Virus record (IMG/VR): IMGVR_UViG_3300045282_000046
Coordinates: 1-46,204 of that record
Reading direction: 5' to 3' (one strand)
Source: a virus
DNA length: 46,204 bases
Below are positions 36,369-44,369 of this stretch, piece by piece (positions within the stretch are counted from its first letter, which is position 1; each line of letters begins with the position of its first letter). Position numbers and translations under genes: made by a program. Under the pieces are notes generated by a model. It was not told where the DNA came from and did no database searches. It saw only the letters and a list, made by a program, of their open reading frames with translations.

Positions 36369-37313
36369 ATGGCTGCTGGTCTTGTTTCACATAATATCAC
36401 TACAGCAAGTGGTGTAACATTTGCAGTTGTCTCATGGGTGCCAGACACTACAGCACCAGATGTGGGTGCTGTTCCTGTTGCGCGGATAACTGATGGGACG
36501 AATGTTGCTGCTGTAAAGGCAGCTTCGACTGCTGCTGTTGCTACCGATCCTGCTGTGGTTGTTGCATTGTCACCAAATGGGCTTAACACAAACGGGACAA
36601 CTACAGATGCAAACTCGGCGCCCGTTGCGTGGTCTACAGAAGGTAAGGCGCAAGTAGGTTCTGTAACTGAGACTGCACCTGCTACAGATACAGCATCGTC
36701 CGGTCTTAATGGCCGTCTACAACGGATAGCGCAACGCCTTACATCAATGATTGCGTTGCTTCCAACAGCGCTAGGTGCTGGCGGTGGTCTTAAGGTAGAT
36801 GGGTCTGGAACAACACTTCCTGTTGGAGGTACTGTAGCTACAAACGTTGCTATTACAGGTAATCCACTCAATCTTGGTGCTCAGGCGGTTAGTTCTGAAA
36901 ACGCAGCAGTTACAGCAGGGAGGCAAGTACAGTTAGTTGCCGATCTTGTTGGTAAGACGATTGTGCTTCCCTATGCTAATCCAGAGAATTTTGTTTCGGG
37001 TGCAATTACAACAGCGATGACAGGTACTACAACTACGTCATTACTTGCCGCTCCTGCTGCAGGGCTTCGTAATTACATTACGCAGATAACTGTTTCAAAT
37101 GCGCACGCAACTGTGGGTACGGATGTGATTATTCAAGACGGAAGTGGTGGCACAACGCTTTATACAATTCCAGCCGCTGCTGTGTATGGAGGTGCTGTTA
37201 TTACATTCCCAACACCACTGAGACAACCGACAACTGCCACAGCGATCTTTTGTGCCAACGTCATCACAGGTGCTTCCACGAAGGTTTCGGCTTCTGGTTA
37301 TAAAGGTGCTTGA
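36369..37313 (+). CDS. Virion structural protein, 314 aa
   Basis: Ala/Thr/Val-rich, almost without charged residues, with many short beta strands. The C-terminal ~90 residues (RNYITQITVSNAHATVGTDV ... KVSASGYKG) form a module I recognise as common in tail-fibre-adjacent proteins of environmental phages. GTGGAGTTACGAC before the ATG. Its stop overlaps the next start (TGATG). Confidence 0.7.
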   Translation: MAAGLVSHNITTASGVTFAVVSWVPDTTAPDVGAVPVARITDGTNVAAVKAASTAAVATDPAVVVALSPNGLNTNGTTTDANSAPVAWSTEGKAQVGSVTETAPATDTASSGLNGRLQRIAQRLTSMIALLPTALGAGGGLKVDGSGTTLPVGGTVATNVAITGNPLNLGAQAVSSENAAVTAGRQVQLVADLVGKTIVLPYANPENFVSGAITTAMTGTTTTSLLAAPAAGLRNYITQITVSNAHATVGTDVIIQDGSGGTTLYTIPAAAVYGGAVITFPTPLRQPTTATAIFCANVITGASTKVSASGYKGA

Positions 37314-38044
37314 TGCCAATATTAACAACAGGGTCAGGTGTTTATCCATTAATAGGTGGAGGGTCCACATTAAAAACCAACTTAATTTCTTTTTGGGAGT
37401 TCGAGAGTGGTGCCTTAGTTACAGATGCTGTAGTTTCCTCTGCGAATGACTTAACGAATAATAATGTTGTTCTTTCTCTTGGTACAGCTCCTGCTAAAGT
37501 TGGTAATTATGCTGCATTAGTTGGAGTAAGCTCGCAGTATTTAAGCCATACAGACAATGCCAGTCTTAGTGTTGACGGGACAGACTTCTCACTACAAGCA
37601 TGGATATATGGAGACTCTTTTGGCAGAGGGTTCTTGGCTAAGGATAGTGGTGGGTTTGGTAATGTTGAATTTTCTCTGGATGTGGAGTTCGTAAGCGGCC
37701 AAGAAGTGGTTGCTACAATTGGCAAGAGTGGAGGTGGTACGCTTGTGTCTGTGACAGCTTCAAATTTTGGAGCGCTGTCAACAGGTACGTGGTATCATAC
37801 CGTTTTGACATTTAACAACATATCAAAAGCGGCAGTATTATATGTTAACACAACATCAAATACAGCAACAGGCTCTGGTAATGTTCCTGCTTCAAGTTCA
37901 GAGTTTTGGATTGGTCGAGATTCTGGCCAAGGATTTTGGGATGGAAGAATGGATCAGGTTGGGTTGTGGAAAAAGGTACTTAGTTCATCGGAAGTTTCTC
38001 AGTTGTATAATGGTGGTGCAGGACTTTCTTACGCGGCAATGTAG
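37313..38044 (+). CDS. LamG/concanavalin-like lectin-domain virion protein, 243 aa
   Basis: Residues ~25-240 match the Laminin_G_3 pattern: SFWEFESG, SLSVDGTDFSLQAWIYGDSF, GTWYHTVLTFNN, WIGRDSGQGFWDGRMDQVGL, LSSSEVSQLYNGG. Such jelly-roll lectin domains bind glycans, so this is probably part of the receptor-binding apparatus. This gene and the next are visibly A/T-richer than their neighbours, a sign of recent exchange. ATG 37313 overlaps the upstream stop. Confidence 0.85.
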   Translation: MPILTTGSGVYPLIGGGSTLKTNLISFWEFESGALVTDAVVSSANDLTNNNVVLSLGTAPAKVGNYAALVGVSSQYLSHTDNASLSVDGTDFSLQAWIYGDSFGRGFLAKDSGGFGNVEFSLDVEFVSGQEVVATIGKSGGGTLVSVTASNFGALSTGTWYHTVLTFNNISKAAVLYVNTTSNTATGSGNVPASSSEFWIGRDSGQGFWDGRMDQVGLWKKVLSSSEVSQLYNGGAGLSYAAM

Positions 38045-39856
38045 ATGGCATTGAACAAAAACATTGTTACTGATTATGGCTGTCCGACAAATGGTACGTC
38101 GGATAGTAGACCTGCTTTTTTGGCTTTTAAGGCAGATGCGCAAGGACAGGATGCAACTTTAACTATACCAGCACACACATATACGTTTAAAACAAATGCA
38201 GGTTCTAATGCAGATAATAGAATCTTTGAAGGAATTTCCAACTTAACAGTATTGGGTATAGGAGCTACGCTGAATGATTCAGGAGGCACTGGTGGATTTA
38301 TAATAGGATGTGCGGGTGTTCCTGTAGCTAGTCCTCAATCTACGGCTAGGTTGCAGCAGGCTTTTGCAGGGCAAAACACTGTTACTCTAAATACAATTGC
38401 AGATAATTCTATTTTTACGAATGGTAATTATGTTCTGTTAACCGCTTTTGACCAACAAGGGTCTGGACAACCTCCTAATCCGTTCTATTTTGAATACTTA
38501 CAAATTTCGAATATAAATGCAGGTACGGGAGTAATAACTTTCACAACTCCCTTGAAATTTAATTACTCTTCATCATTTCCGAACTATGATGTAGGAGATG
38601 CTTTTGAGCCTGATCAAGGAGGTCCTGCTACTTTATATGTTTTACCAGCCTCTTGGAATTGTTCAATAGATATTCGTGGATTGACAATAGATCAAGTAGG
38701 TCAAACATACTCAATAGGAAGAAACATTACCTTTACAAACGTTACTTCTGTAGGAGCAGGAGGATTAATCCCTTCAACCTGCCAGACTTTTACAATGGAT
38801 GGCTGTTCCGTTCCTTCAGCCGAAATGGAAGTAGATAAAATAACTGAAACAGTTATGATTCAGAATTCTTCTACAATACACCAAATGAAATTTCAAAGTT
38901 CATCGCCTCATCTTTTTATACTAGATAATTCTACTGTTTCTGCGGCTCTGAATGGAACTCCTCTTAATTCTATAGTGAGAAATAGTAGTGTTATAGGTAG
39001 TGTTGGTTTAGGTTGTATTGCGTATGGACGAACAGATAGTTTTCAATCTGATGATAGTTCGATAGGAGGATTAACTTTTAGCTCGTATTTTACAGATGTG
39101 GATGCAGCTTCTTATACAATTGATAAAAGCACTATTTCTTCAAGTACAGGACCACTACCTTGGTCAGTCCCAGAAACAAGAATGGTTTTTCAAGGTTCTC
39201 AAGATAATGAAACAGGATTTACAAACAGAACTTGTTCTAAATCGGGAAGTAATACTTTAGTTAGTACAAGTTTAACTGCTGGATGGCCTAATGTTCCACG
39301 AAGTGGAGGTACTATTCTTAAAGTAGGTCCACATCCATGTCCCAGACTACGGTTGCGTAATACAGTAGGTTGTGCGAAGGCGTTAGATTACTCTCAGGTA
39401 GGTGCTTATGATAGACCTTATGGGGCTTATTCTAAAAGGTCCTACTCTGCTAATACTATTATCTCTCCAGAATCTGTTCCAGTTTGGGGACGTTTAGTTC
39501 AGATAAAAGTAACTGTAGCTCCGGCTTTTACAACAAGTGGTGCGTTATCACTAAAGGTTTGTGGTCAGTTTTCAGCAGGTGCTCTTGAGCCTAATAATAC
39601 AAATACAACTTGGAATGCCACGATAGATTTGAAGAGTTCTGGGGTACGCATTATAACTCCTGTGAGTGTAGTTGGAAATGTCGGGGCTGATAGTATAACA
39701 ATTCCTGGAGGACTTTGGTTTACAGGAAATCAAGCTCCCTTTATTAGTGGGTCAGTTACAGGAGGCGATCCTGGTACTGTTGAGATTGAGTATATAATGG
39801 ATCAAGAATTTGCTCCTCTGGTATCTAAAGGACTGAACCGTTGGAGGAGTAAATGA
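38045..39856 (+). CDS. Tailspike, beta-helix type, 603 aa
   Basis: N-terminal segment (NIVTDYGCPTNGTSDSRPAF) has the pectate-lyase-like 'v.dyGa..dG.tDd..A' entry pattern. Then comes a long series of short strands rich in Asn, Ser, Thr and Ile (about 80-420), expected for a right-handed beta helix, and a C-terminal beta domain. Likely binds and perhaps cleaves a surface polysaccharide; catalytic residues cannot be assigned by eye. Directly adjacent to the lectin gene, strongly A/T-rich and free of palindromes. Confidence 0.75.
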   Translation: MALNKNIVTDYGCPTNGTSDSRPAFLAFKADAQGQDATLTIPAHTYTFKTNAGSNADNRIFEGISNLTVLGIGATLNDSGGTGGFIIGCAGVPVASPQSTARLQQAFAGQNTVTLNTIADNSIFTNGNYVLLTAFDQQGSGQPPNPFYFEYLQISNINAGTGVITFTTPLKFNYSSSFPNYDVGDAFEPDQGGPATLYVLPASWNCSIDIRGLTIDQVGQTYSIGRNITFTNVTSVGAGGLIPSTCQTFTMDGCSVPSAEMEVDKITETVMIQNSSTIHQMKFQSSSPHLFILDNSTVSAALNGTPLNSIVRNSSVIGSVGLGCIAYGRTDSFQSDDSSIGGLTFSSYFTDVDAASYTIDKSTISSSTGPLPWSVPETRMVFQGSQDNETGFTNRTCSKSGSNTLVSTSLTAGWPNVPRSGGTILKVGPHPCPRLRLRNTVGCAKALDYSQVGAYDRPYGAYSKRSYSANTIISPESVPVWGRLVQIKVTVAPAFTTSGALSLKVCGQFSAGALEPNNTNTTWNATIDLKSSGVRIITPVSVVGNVGADSITIPGGLWFTGNQAPFISGSVTGGDPGTVEIEYIMDQEFAPLVSKGLNRWRSK

Positions 39857-40161
39857 TTGATATTATGCATGTCGCAACTGCGCCGCAAAATCTGACAATA
39901 AGTGGAAATCCTGTTACGTCTTCACCTGTTAATCAGCTGTATGCGGGTTTTACAGTTTCAGCATCTGGAGGAAATAAGCCATATACTTACTCGATTCAGG
40001 CTGGTGTGCTACCGACAGGAATCACAATTAATGCGTCTACTGGTGTTGTTGCTGGTACTCCAAGCCTTATTGCTCTAGCGACAGGGATTGTAATTCGCGT
40101 TACTGATTTCGCCGGTCGAACTGCCGACTTAGCCTCGTTCAACATCAATGTGACTGTGTGA
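39853..40161 (+). CDS. Ig-like (He_PIG-type) domain protein, 102 aa
   Basis: Residues ~25-100 match putative Ig domains: YAGFTVSASGGNKPYTYSIQ, GVLPTGITINASTGVVAGTP, VIRVTDFAGRTAD. Such domains on virions bind surfaces weakly. The start overlaps the tailspike stop (ATGA). The gene ends Thr-Val-stop with the TGA inside palindrome copy 33. Probably an accessory of the tailspike. Confidence 0.75.
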   Translation: MIDIMHVATAPQNLTISGNPVTSSPVNQLYAGFTVSASGGNKPYTYSIQAGVLPTGITINASTGVVAGTPSLIALATGIVIRVTDFAGRTADLASFNINVTV

Positions 40162-40169
40162 GTCACACA
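40155..40169. repeat. Palindrome copy 33
   Basis: Exact copy, centre G at 40162. Gives the stop of the Ig-like gene (TGA at 40159-40161) and lies 17 nt before the terminase ATG. Confidence 0.95.
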
Positions 40170-40186
40170 GCAAATCAGAGCTTTGA

Positions 40187-41722
40187 ATGCCAAACTACAA
40201 CCTCGAAATAGACTCACCACAGTGGCAATTCCAACAAAGTCGTGCAAAAGTGCAGGGCTTTGCTGGATCGTTTGCCAATGGTAAGTCTACTTCTATGATT
40301 ATTAAGATACTTCGCATTGCGCGAGATTATCCTGGTGCTCTCATTCTTATGGCGCGTGCAACTTATCCTAAGCTCAACAGTACGTTTCGTCGTGATTTCC
40401 TTCGTTGGTGTCCTGCTGATTGGATCAAGCGTAAACCAACACAAGATGATAACACATGTTACTTGTCTAACGGAACCGAGGTGCACTTTCGATACGTAGC
40501 ACAAAAAGGAAAGTTACAAGAAGATGGATCGACAACTAGCAACCTCCTTAGTGCTACTTATGATGTTATTGCACTTGATCAAATGGAAGACCCGGAGATT
40601 GAGTATAAAGACTTCTTGGATTTGTTGGGTCGTCTGCGTGGTTCTACTCCTTATCGTCCAGTAGATGAAGACGATTTGACCATGCCACGTACAGGGCCAC
40701 GATGGTTCTTATTTGGTGTTAACCCAACACGTAATTGGGTCTACAAGGATTTGGTGCATCCACATTTACAGTATACACAACACAATATTCGCAAGCCTGG
40801 ATTGTTGTTAGATGAGTCAACGGGTAAGCCATTGCTGGAACTTATCGAAGCGGATATATACTCAAATGCGGCAAATCTTGAACCTGACTACATTAAGAGC
40901 CTTGAAATTGCATATCAGGGCCAAATGTTCGATCGCTTTGTACAAGGTAAGTGGGCCGCATACGAAGGGCTCATTTATGGACAATACAATCAATCCGTTC
41001 ATACCATTCCGCGAGATCGCGCAGTGGAACACTTACAAGACTGTCTGGCTCGGCATGTTAAGTTGGTTGTTCTGGAGGCTTATGATTACGGGCTTGTTAA
41101 TCCATCATGTTATTTACTATCCTTTATCGACGATTATGGGCGCGTGATTGTGATTGATGGTTATCACAAAGAGAATTTTCCGTATGATGAACAACCTGAT
41201 GCGATCAAAGGGATACGTGCGCGGTATGCAGGAATGTTGCGTGTGAAAGATGCGATTAAGGCTGATCCTGCGATATTTCGTAAAGTTGTTATTCAAAAGA
41301 CTGCGACAGGTAGCTCTGTTGCTAAGTTATTAGGTGATCTTGGTTTGTCGTTACGGCCAGCGCAGAATGATGTAACACCAGGAATATCTAAAGTCGGTGC
41401 GTATTTGAATAACAAAATTGGTGTGCCACATCTTGTAACTGGTGAGTCACCGAGTCCGATGTTGTACTTTGTAAATGACCTTACATTTATCGAAGATGAG
41501 ATCGGTTCGTATTACTGGAAGAAAAATCCAATGGGTGAACGGATCGACGAACCTGTAGATGGTAACGATCACGCAATGGATACATTGAAGTATATGCTGT
41601 CTGATTTACCTGAACCATCCAAGATTGTGTTGCCAAAAAATAAGTTGCCACAGGGTTGGATGATGTGGCAGGAAATGAACGTCGAGGACTACAAATTGGC
41701 TGCGATGCAAACTGCTGTGTGA
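40187..41722 (+). CDS. Terminase large subunit, 511 aa
   Basis: ATPase domain with Walker A GSFANGKST (27-35) and Walker B VIALDQMED (~127-135), where the catalytic acid is in the Asp-Gln-Met-Glu form seen in some podophage terminases. The C-terminal nuclease domain has an Asp at EAYDYG and a later GNDHAMDTLKYM. It packages DNA with the small subunit at 35039. Only a weak upstream site (GAG), so expression may depend on the region around palindrome copy 33. Ends Ala-Val-stop in copy 34. Confidence 0.92.
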   Translation: MPNYNLEIDSPQWQFQQSRAKVQGFAGSFANGKSTSMIIKILRIARDYPGALILMARATYPKLNSTFRRDFLRWCPADWIKRKPTQDDNTCYLSNGTEVHFRYVAQKGKLQEDGSTTSNLLSATYDVIALDQMEDPEIEYKDFLDLLGRLRGSTPYRPVDEDDLTMPRTGPRWFLFGVNPTRNWVYKDLVHPHLQYTQHNIRKPGLLLDESTGKPLLELIEADIYSNAANLEPDYIKSLEIAYQGQMFDRFVQGKWAAYEGLIYGQYNQSVHTIPRDRAVEHLQDCLARHVKLVVLEAYDYGLVNPSCYLLSFIDDYGRVIVIDGYHKENFPYDEQPDAIKGIRARYAGMLRVKDAIKADPAIFRKVVIQKTATGSSVAKLLGDLGLSLRPAQNDVTPGISKVGAYLNNKIGVPHLVTGESPSPMLYFVNDLTFIEDEIGSYYWKKNPMGERIDEPVDGNDHAMDTLKYMLSDLPEPSKIVLPKNKLPQGWMMWQEMNVEDYKLAAMQTAV

Positions 41723-41730
41723 GTCACACA
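41716..41730. repeat. Palindrome copy 34
   Basis: Exact copy, centre G at 41723. It supplies the terminase stop codon (41720-41722), and the endolysin ATG is 15 nt downstream. Confidence 0.95.
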
Positions 41731-41745
41731 CTAACGGAGGCGAAA

Positions 41746-42345
41746 ATGTTGTACGGACGAGCTTGGCCGAAACTGGCTGAACAATGGGATGCGATGCAGA
41801 TAAATACAAATCGCATTACAGAATTTAATCGCATTGCGAAGTATGCATTTACGAATCGTCAGCAGTATTTGATTATCGAAGAAAACACAGGTGTACCGTG
41901 GGCAATGATTGCTTGTATTCATAAGCGTGAGAGTGATGCACAGGATCATGCAGGCAATCCTTTGTTTACTAGCTATCTTGGTAATGGACAGCCATTAAGT
42001 AAACGTACGACAATCGAACCTATTGGTCGTGGTCCTTTTGAATCCTTCGAAGAGGGTGCTATTGATGCACTCGATTACGATCATCTGAGTAGAGTTATCG
42101 AACAAGGTGCTGATGCGTGGCGTCTTGAGAAACAACTTTTTTATATGTGGGCTCTGAATGGCTTTGGGCATCCAGACCTTCCATCTCCATATCTCTGGGG
42201 CGGCACAAACATTCAAAAGCCTGGGAAATACACAAGCGATCATCATTGGGACCCGGATTTTGTAGACCCGCAACCTGGATGTGCACCGATGCTTTGGAGC
42301 ATTATGAAACTTGATCCGTCGATCGAGTGTAAAAGGGAGGACTGA
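41746..42345 (+). CDS. Lysozyme-like endolysin, 199 aa
   Basis: Pattern GVPWAMIACIHKRESDAQDH...LGNGQPLSKRTT...GRGPFESFEEGAIDAL: the 'IH..Es...F...L.NGdPL' family of phage and bacterial lysozyme-like proteins, with likely catalytic Glu62 (HKRESD). No signal peptide, so release needs the holin. ATG 41746 has an excellent ACGGAGGCG site; a longer frame from 41656 would translate the palindrome and is rejected. Confidence 0.85.
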   Translation: MLYGRAWPKLAEQWDAMQINTNRITEFNRIAKYAFTNRQQYLIIEENTGVPWAMIACIHKRESDAQDHAGNPLFTSYLGNGQPLSKRTTIEPIGRGPFESFEEGAIDALDYDHLSRVIEQGADAWRLEKQLFYMWALNGFGHPDLPSPYLWGGTNIQKPGKYTSDHHWDPDFVDPQPGCAPMLWSIMKLDPSIECKRED

Positions 42346-42348
42346 ACC

Positions 42349-42708
42349 ATGTTTACTTATCAACAATATACAGGTGCTTTGCGTTGGGCTTTGAATGTTG
42401 CTGGTGTAGCATTGATGGCTCATGGATATGGTAATACAGAGATATGGGCTGGAATTAGTGGTCTTGTATTGTCAAGTTCTTCATTCGTGTGGATGATGAT
42501 TAGGCATACCAAAATTGGAACTGTACTTGCAGCTGATGATCTTCCAGAGGTTGCTGGTGTTATTACAAAATCAACGTCAGATGGTATTGCATTAGCGAAA
42601 GCAACTCCTAAAGAGACTGTAGTGACAACAGGTACTCCCGTAGCTGCTGCAATTGCGCAATCAACCTCAAGTGCTAATTTTGGTATGACACTTAATAGGT
42701 CAGCATGA
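42349..42708 (+). CDS. Holin-like membrane protein, 119 aa
   Basis: Two hydrophobic segments (about 12-28 and 32-50: LNVAGVALMAHGYG, IWAGISGLVLSSSSFVWMMI) separated by a short loop, then a polar Thr/Ala-rich tail. Location directly after the endolysin and before the spanin pair makes it the best holin candidate. The end overlaps the next start (ATGAG). Confidence 0.75.
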   Translation: MFTYQQYTGALRWALNVAGVALMAHGYGNTEIWAGISGLVLSSSSFVWMMIRHTKIGTVLAADDLPEVAGVITKSTSDGIALAKATPKETVVTTGTPVAAAIAQSTSSANFGMTLNRSA

Positions 42709-42950
42709 GTTACGTCGGCATAGTCCTGGCACTGCTGAAATTGGCCGAGTCTTTATTCGGTTACTTTCAGCAACAAAAGTGGATCAGTGAGGGTGAGGCA
42801 ATTGCTGTAGCGAAAGCCTCAGCAGAGATCATGAGGAAAACTGCATATGCAAAACATGCTCTGGAGGAGTTTTCTGCTAAGTCCGATACTGATGTTGATG
42901 ACTTCTTGCGGAGCCTTGAACCTGGGGAACGAGATAAGCCCAGCAAGTGA
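42705..42950 (+). CDS. Probable inner-membrane spanin subunit, 81 aa
   Basis: N-terminal hydrophobic segment (MSYVGIVLALLKLAESLFGY) followed by a charged helical region rich in Ala/Glu/Lys, the layout of i-spanins (Rz). The lipoprotein gene at 42847 is embedded in its 3' half in another frame, the classic Rz/Rz1 overlap. Confidence 0.7.
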   Translation: MSYVGIVLALLKLAESLFGYFQQQKWISEGEAIAVAKASAEIMRKTAYAKHALEEFSAKSDTDVDDFLRSLEPGERDKPSK

Positions 42951-43098
42951 CAGCTTTTGCTCAGCGTATCAGCAGTTGATACAGGCAAAGGGTGAGGGTG
43001 CGATTACAGCAATGCGGACAGTGAAAAATCGCATTGCTGCAAACGAAAAAACGTATTTGTGTCTGTGTTCCAACCCACAACATATGGTGTGCAAATGA
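42847..43098 (+). CDS. Probable outer-membrane spanin lipoprotein, 83 aa
   Basis: Lipoprotein signal: basic start, hydrophobic stretch LLSPILMLMTS then Cys21 (lipobox Leu-Met-Thr-Ser-Cys). The mature part is short with a SFCSAYQQL motif as in Rz1-like partners. GAGGAAAACTGC before the ATG. About 100 nt overlap the i-spanin gene out of frame. With it, fuses inner and outer membranes at lysis; implies a Gram-negative host. Confidence 0.75.
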   Translation: MQNMLWRSFLLSPILMLMTSCGALNLGNEISPASDSFCSAYQQLIQAKGEGAITAMRTVKNRIAANEKTYLCLCSNPQHMVCK

Positions 43099-43271
43099 CA
43101 ACGAAATATTGTAAAGACTATCCATGTGGTCGTTTGTTGTGTGGCTGGTATGGCTGTATGCGTCCTGTAAAGATGTCGAGTATGACAGTTGGTACGTACT
43201 CGAAAATATTTGTTGGGACGTGGATAGTTACGGCGCTAATGCACCTCTTGTTAGTTGGGTATTTGACGTAG
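43095..43271 (+). CDS. Small Cys-rich membrane protein, 58 aa
   Basis: Start overlaps the spanin stop (ATGA). The first half has four Cys and Gly/Arg (MTTKYCKDYPCGRLLCGWYG); the second half has a membrane segment (KIFVGTWIVTALMHLLLVGY). No own ribosome-binding site is clear, so translation depends on coupling. Function unknown, possibly lysis-related. Confidence 0.55.
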   Translation: MTTKYCKDYPCGRLLCGWYGCMRPVKMSSMTVGTYSKIFVGTWIVTALMHLLLVGYLT

Positions 43272-43280
43272 GAGTGTTGT

Positions 43281-43604
43281 ATGTCTATGCATATGAACAA
43301 CAAAGACTACCACAGGTTAATGGCGCTACTTGTGGAGGTGCAGACTGAACAGCGCCTGATTAGACAAGCAGTGGAGAATATAATGAAGACGCTCGACGAA
43401 GTTCTCGATGACGTTACCGACGAAAGCTCGAAGTTGGACAGTCTCTCAACGTTTGTTGCTGGATTGAAGCAGCAGATCGCTGATGCATTGGCAGGTACGA
43501 CATTGCCATCTGCTATACAGAATAAGATCGATGCAGTGTTCGCTGGTGTTGAGGCGAACAAGGCAAAGGTCGTGAAGGCGATGGATGCGAACGTGCCTGT
43601 GTGA
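43281..43604 (+). CDS. Hypothetical coiled-coil protein, 107 aa
   Basis: Acidic helical protein (LVEVQTEQRLIRQAVENIMK, then LDEVLDDVTDESSKLDSLST) with heptad-like spacing and an Ala/Lys end. TAGGAGTGTTGT before the ATG. Ends Pro-Val-stop in palindrome copy 35. The pattern occurs in many small phage proteins near lysis genes; function unknown. Confidence 0.7.
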   Translation: MSMHMNNKDYHRLMALLVEVQTEQRLIRQAVENIMKTLDEVLDDVTDESSKLDSLSTFVAGLKQQIADALAGTTLPSAIQNKIDAVFAGVEANKAKVVKAMDANVPV

Positions 43605-43612
43605 GTCACACA
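43598..43612. repeat. Palindrome copy 35
   Basis: Exact copy, centre G at 43605. It supplies the stop of the coiled-coil gene and is followed directly by a separate hairpin. Confidence 0.95.
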
Positions 43613-43640
43613 GCGGTCGAGACGATTGAGCCTCGACCGC
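43613..43640 (+). terminator. Hairpin after palindrome copy 35
   Basis: GCGGTCGAG, 10-base loop, CTCGACCGC, then CTCTTCATTA. A 9-bp GC-rich stem with a poor U-run; a weak terminator or processing site between the lysis block and the next gene. Confidence 0.5.
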
Positions 43641-43662
43641 CTCTTCATTAGGTGTATCATAC

Positions 43663-44181
43663 ATGGTCGATAACGATACATTGGTGGCTTTACAAGTTAA
43701 GCAATCGGCTTTAGAAGCTCAAATACATGAGAGTGGAAAGGCTGTTGCACTCCTACAGGCATTTGCTGATCGAACACCTACAACCATGGATGTACAAAAC
43801 GATGTAAAGGCGTTGCGTGAAGTTGTGATGGAAATGTTTCGTGGTGTTAGTAATCAGTTTTTACAAAACGATAAAGCCCTAACAGCAGCGTTGCAGGCAC
43901 AAGAAAAGCAGGCAATTGCAACAAATGTATATAGTGCTGCCGCTATTACAAAGAGTGAGGCACAAACTGCTGATGCAATTAGATCACTTGGAATTTTGTT
44001 TGATACAGCGAATAGAGCAACTAATGCAAAGGTTGATGAAATTAAGTCTCGATTAGACAGGGGTGAGGGCCGAACAGTCGGAACAACAGAAGTTGTCAGG
44101 GATAGTCGAGACAATTTAAGTTTAATTGTCGCTGCGATCGCTGTAGCTGTAGCCATAGCTGTTGCGTTTCTGAAACATTGA
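43663..44181 (+). CDS. C-terminally anchored coiled-coil membrane protein, 172 aa
   Basis: Long helical body (residues ~5-140, e.g. TLVALQVKQSALEAQIHESG) and one C-terminal membrane segment (LIVAAIAVAVAIAVAFLKH) at the very end. The topology is that of a tail-anchored protein. Located between lysis genes and portal; possibly an additional lysis or membrane-associated factor. Not recognised. Confidence 0.65.
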   Translation: MVDNDTLVALQVKQSALEAQIHESGKAVALLQAFADRTPTTMDVQNDVKALREVVMEMFRGVSNQFLQNDKALTAALQAQEKQAIATNVYSAAAITKSEAQTADAIRSLGILFDTANRATNAKVDEIKSRLDRGEGRTVGTTEVVRDSRDNLSLIVAAIAVAVAIAVAFLKH

Positions 44182-44193
44182 GAGGAGTTTCAA

Positions 44194-44367
44194 ATGACTA
44201 AAGGGCTTGTGTTTTGGGTGTTGATGCTGATCTGGCTCGTCTTTGGTGTGGCCTGGAGTTGGCGTGGTGCTGCATTTGGTGATTGGGGCTGGCGTGGACA
44301 TGGCCTATTAGTATTTGCACTGTTCGTATTGCTCGGCTGGGCTGCTTTTGGTCCACCAATTCATTGA
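44194..44367 (+). CDS. Small two-pass membrane protein, 57 aa
   Basis: Short gene with GAGGAGTTTCAA before the ATG. Two hydrophobic segments (GLVFWVLMLIWLVFGVAW and LLVFALFVLLGWAAFG) joined by a Gly/Trp/Arg loop. I recognise this layout from small membrane proteins next to portal genes in other phages. Possibly a second holin or pinholin. Confidence 0.65.
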   Translation: MTKGLVFWVLMLIWLVFGVAWSWRGAAFGDWGWRGHGLLVFALFVLLGWAAFGPPIH

Positions 44368-44369
44368 GG

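Noticed and set aside
41656-41745. N-terminally extended endolysin start
   Set aside because: The extension would translate the terminase end and the palindrome; ATG 41746 has an excellent ribosome-binding site.
43124-43348. 74-aa frame with a hydrophobic start
   Set aside because: It overlaps two better supported genes out of frame and has no ribosome-binding site or coupling.
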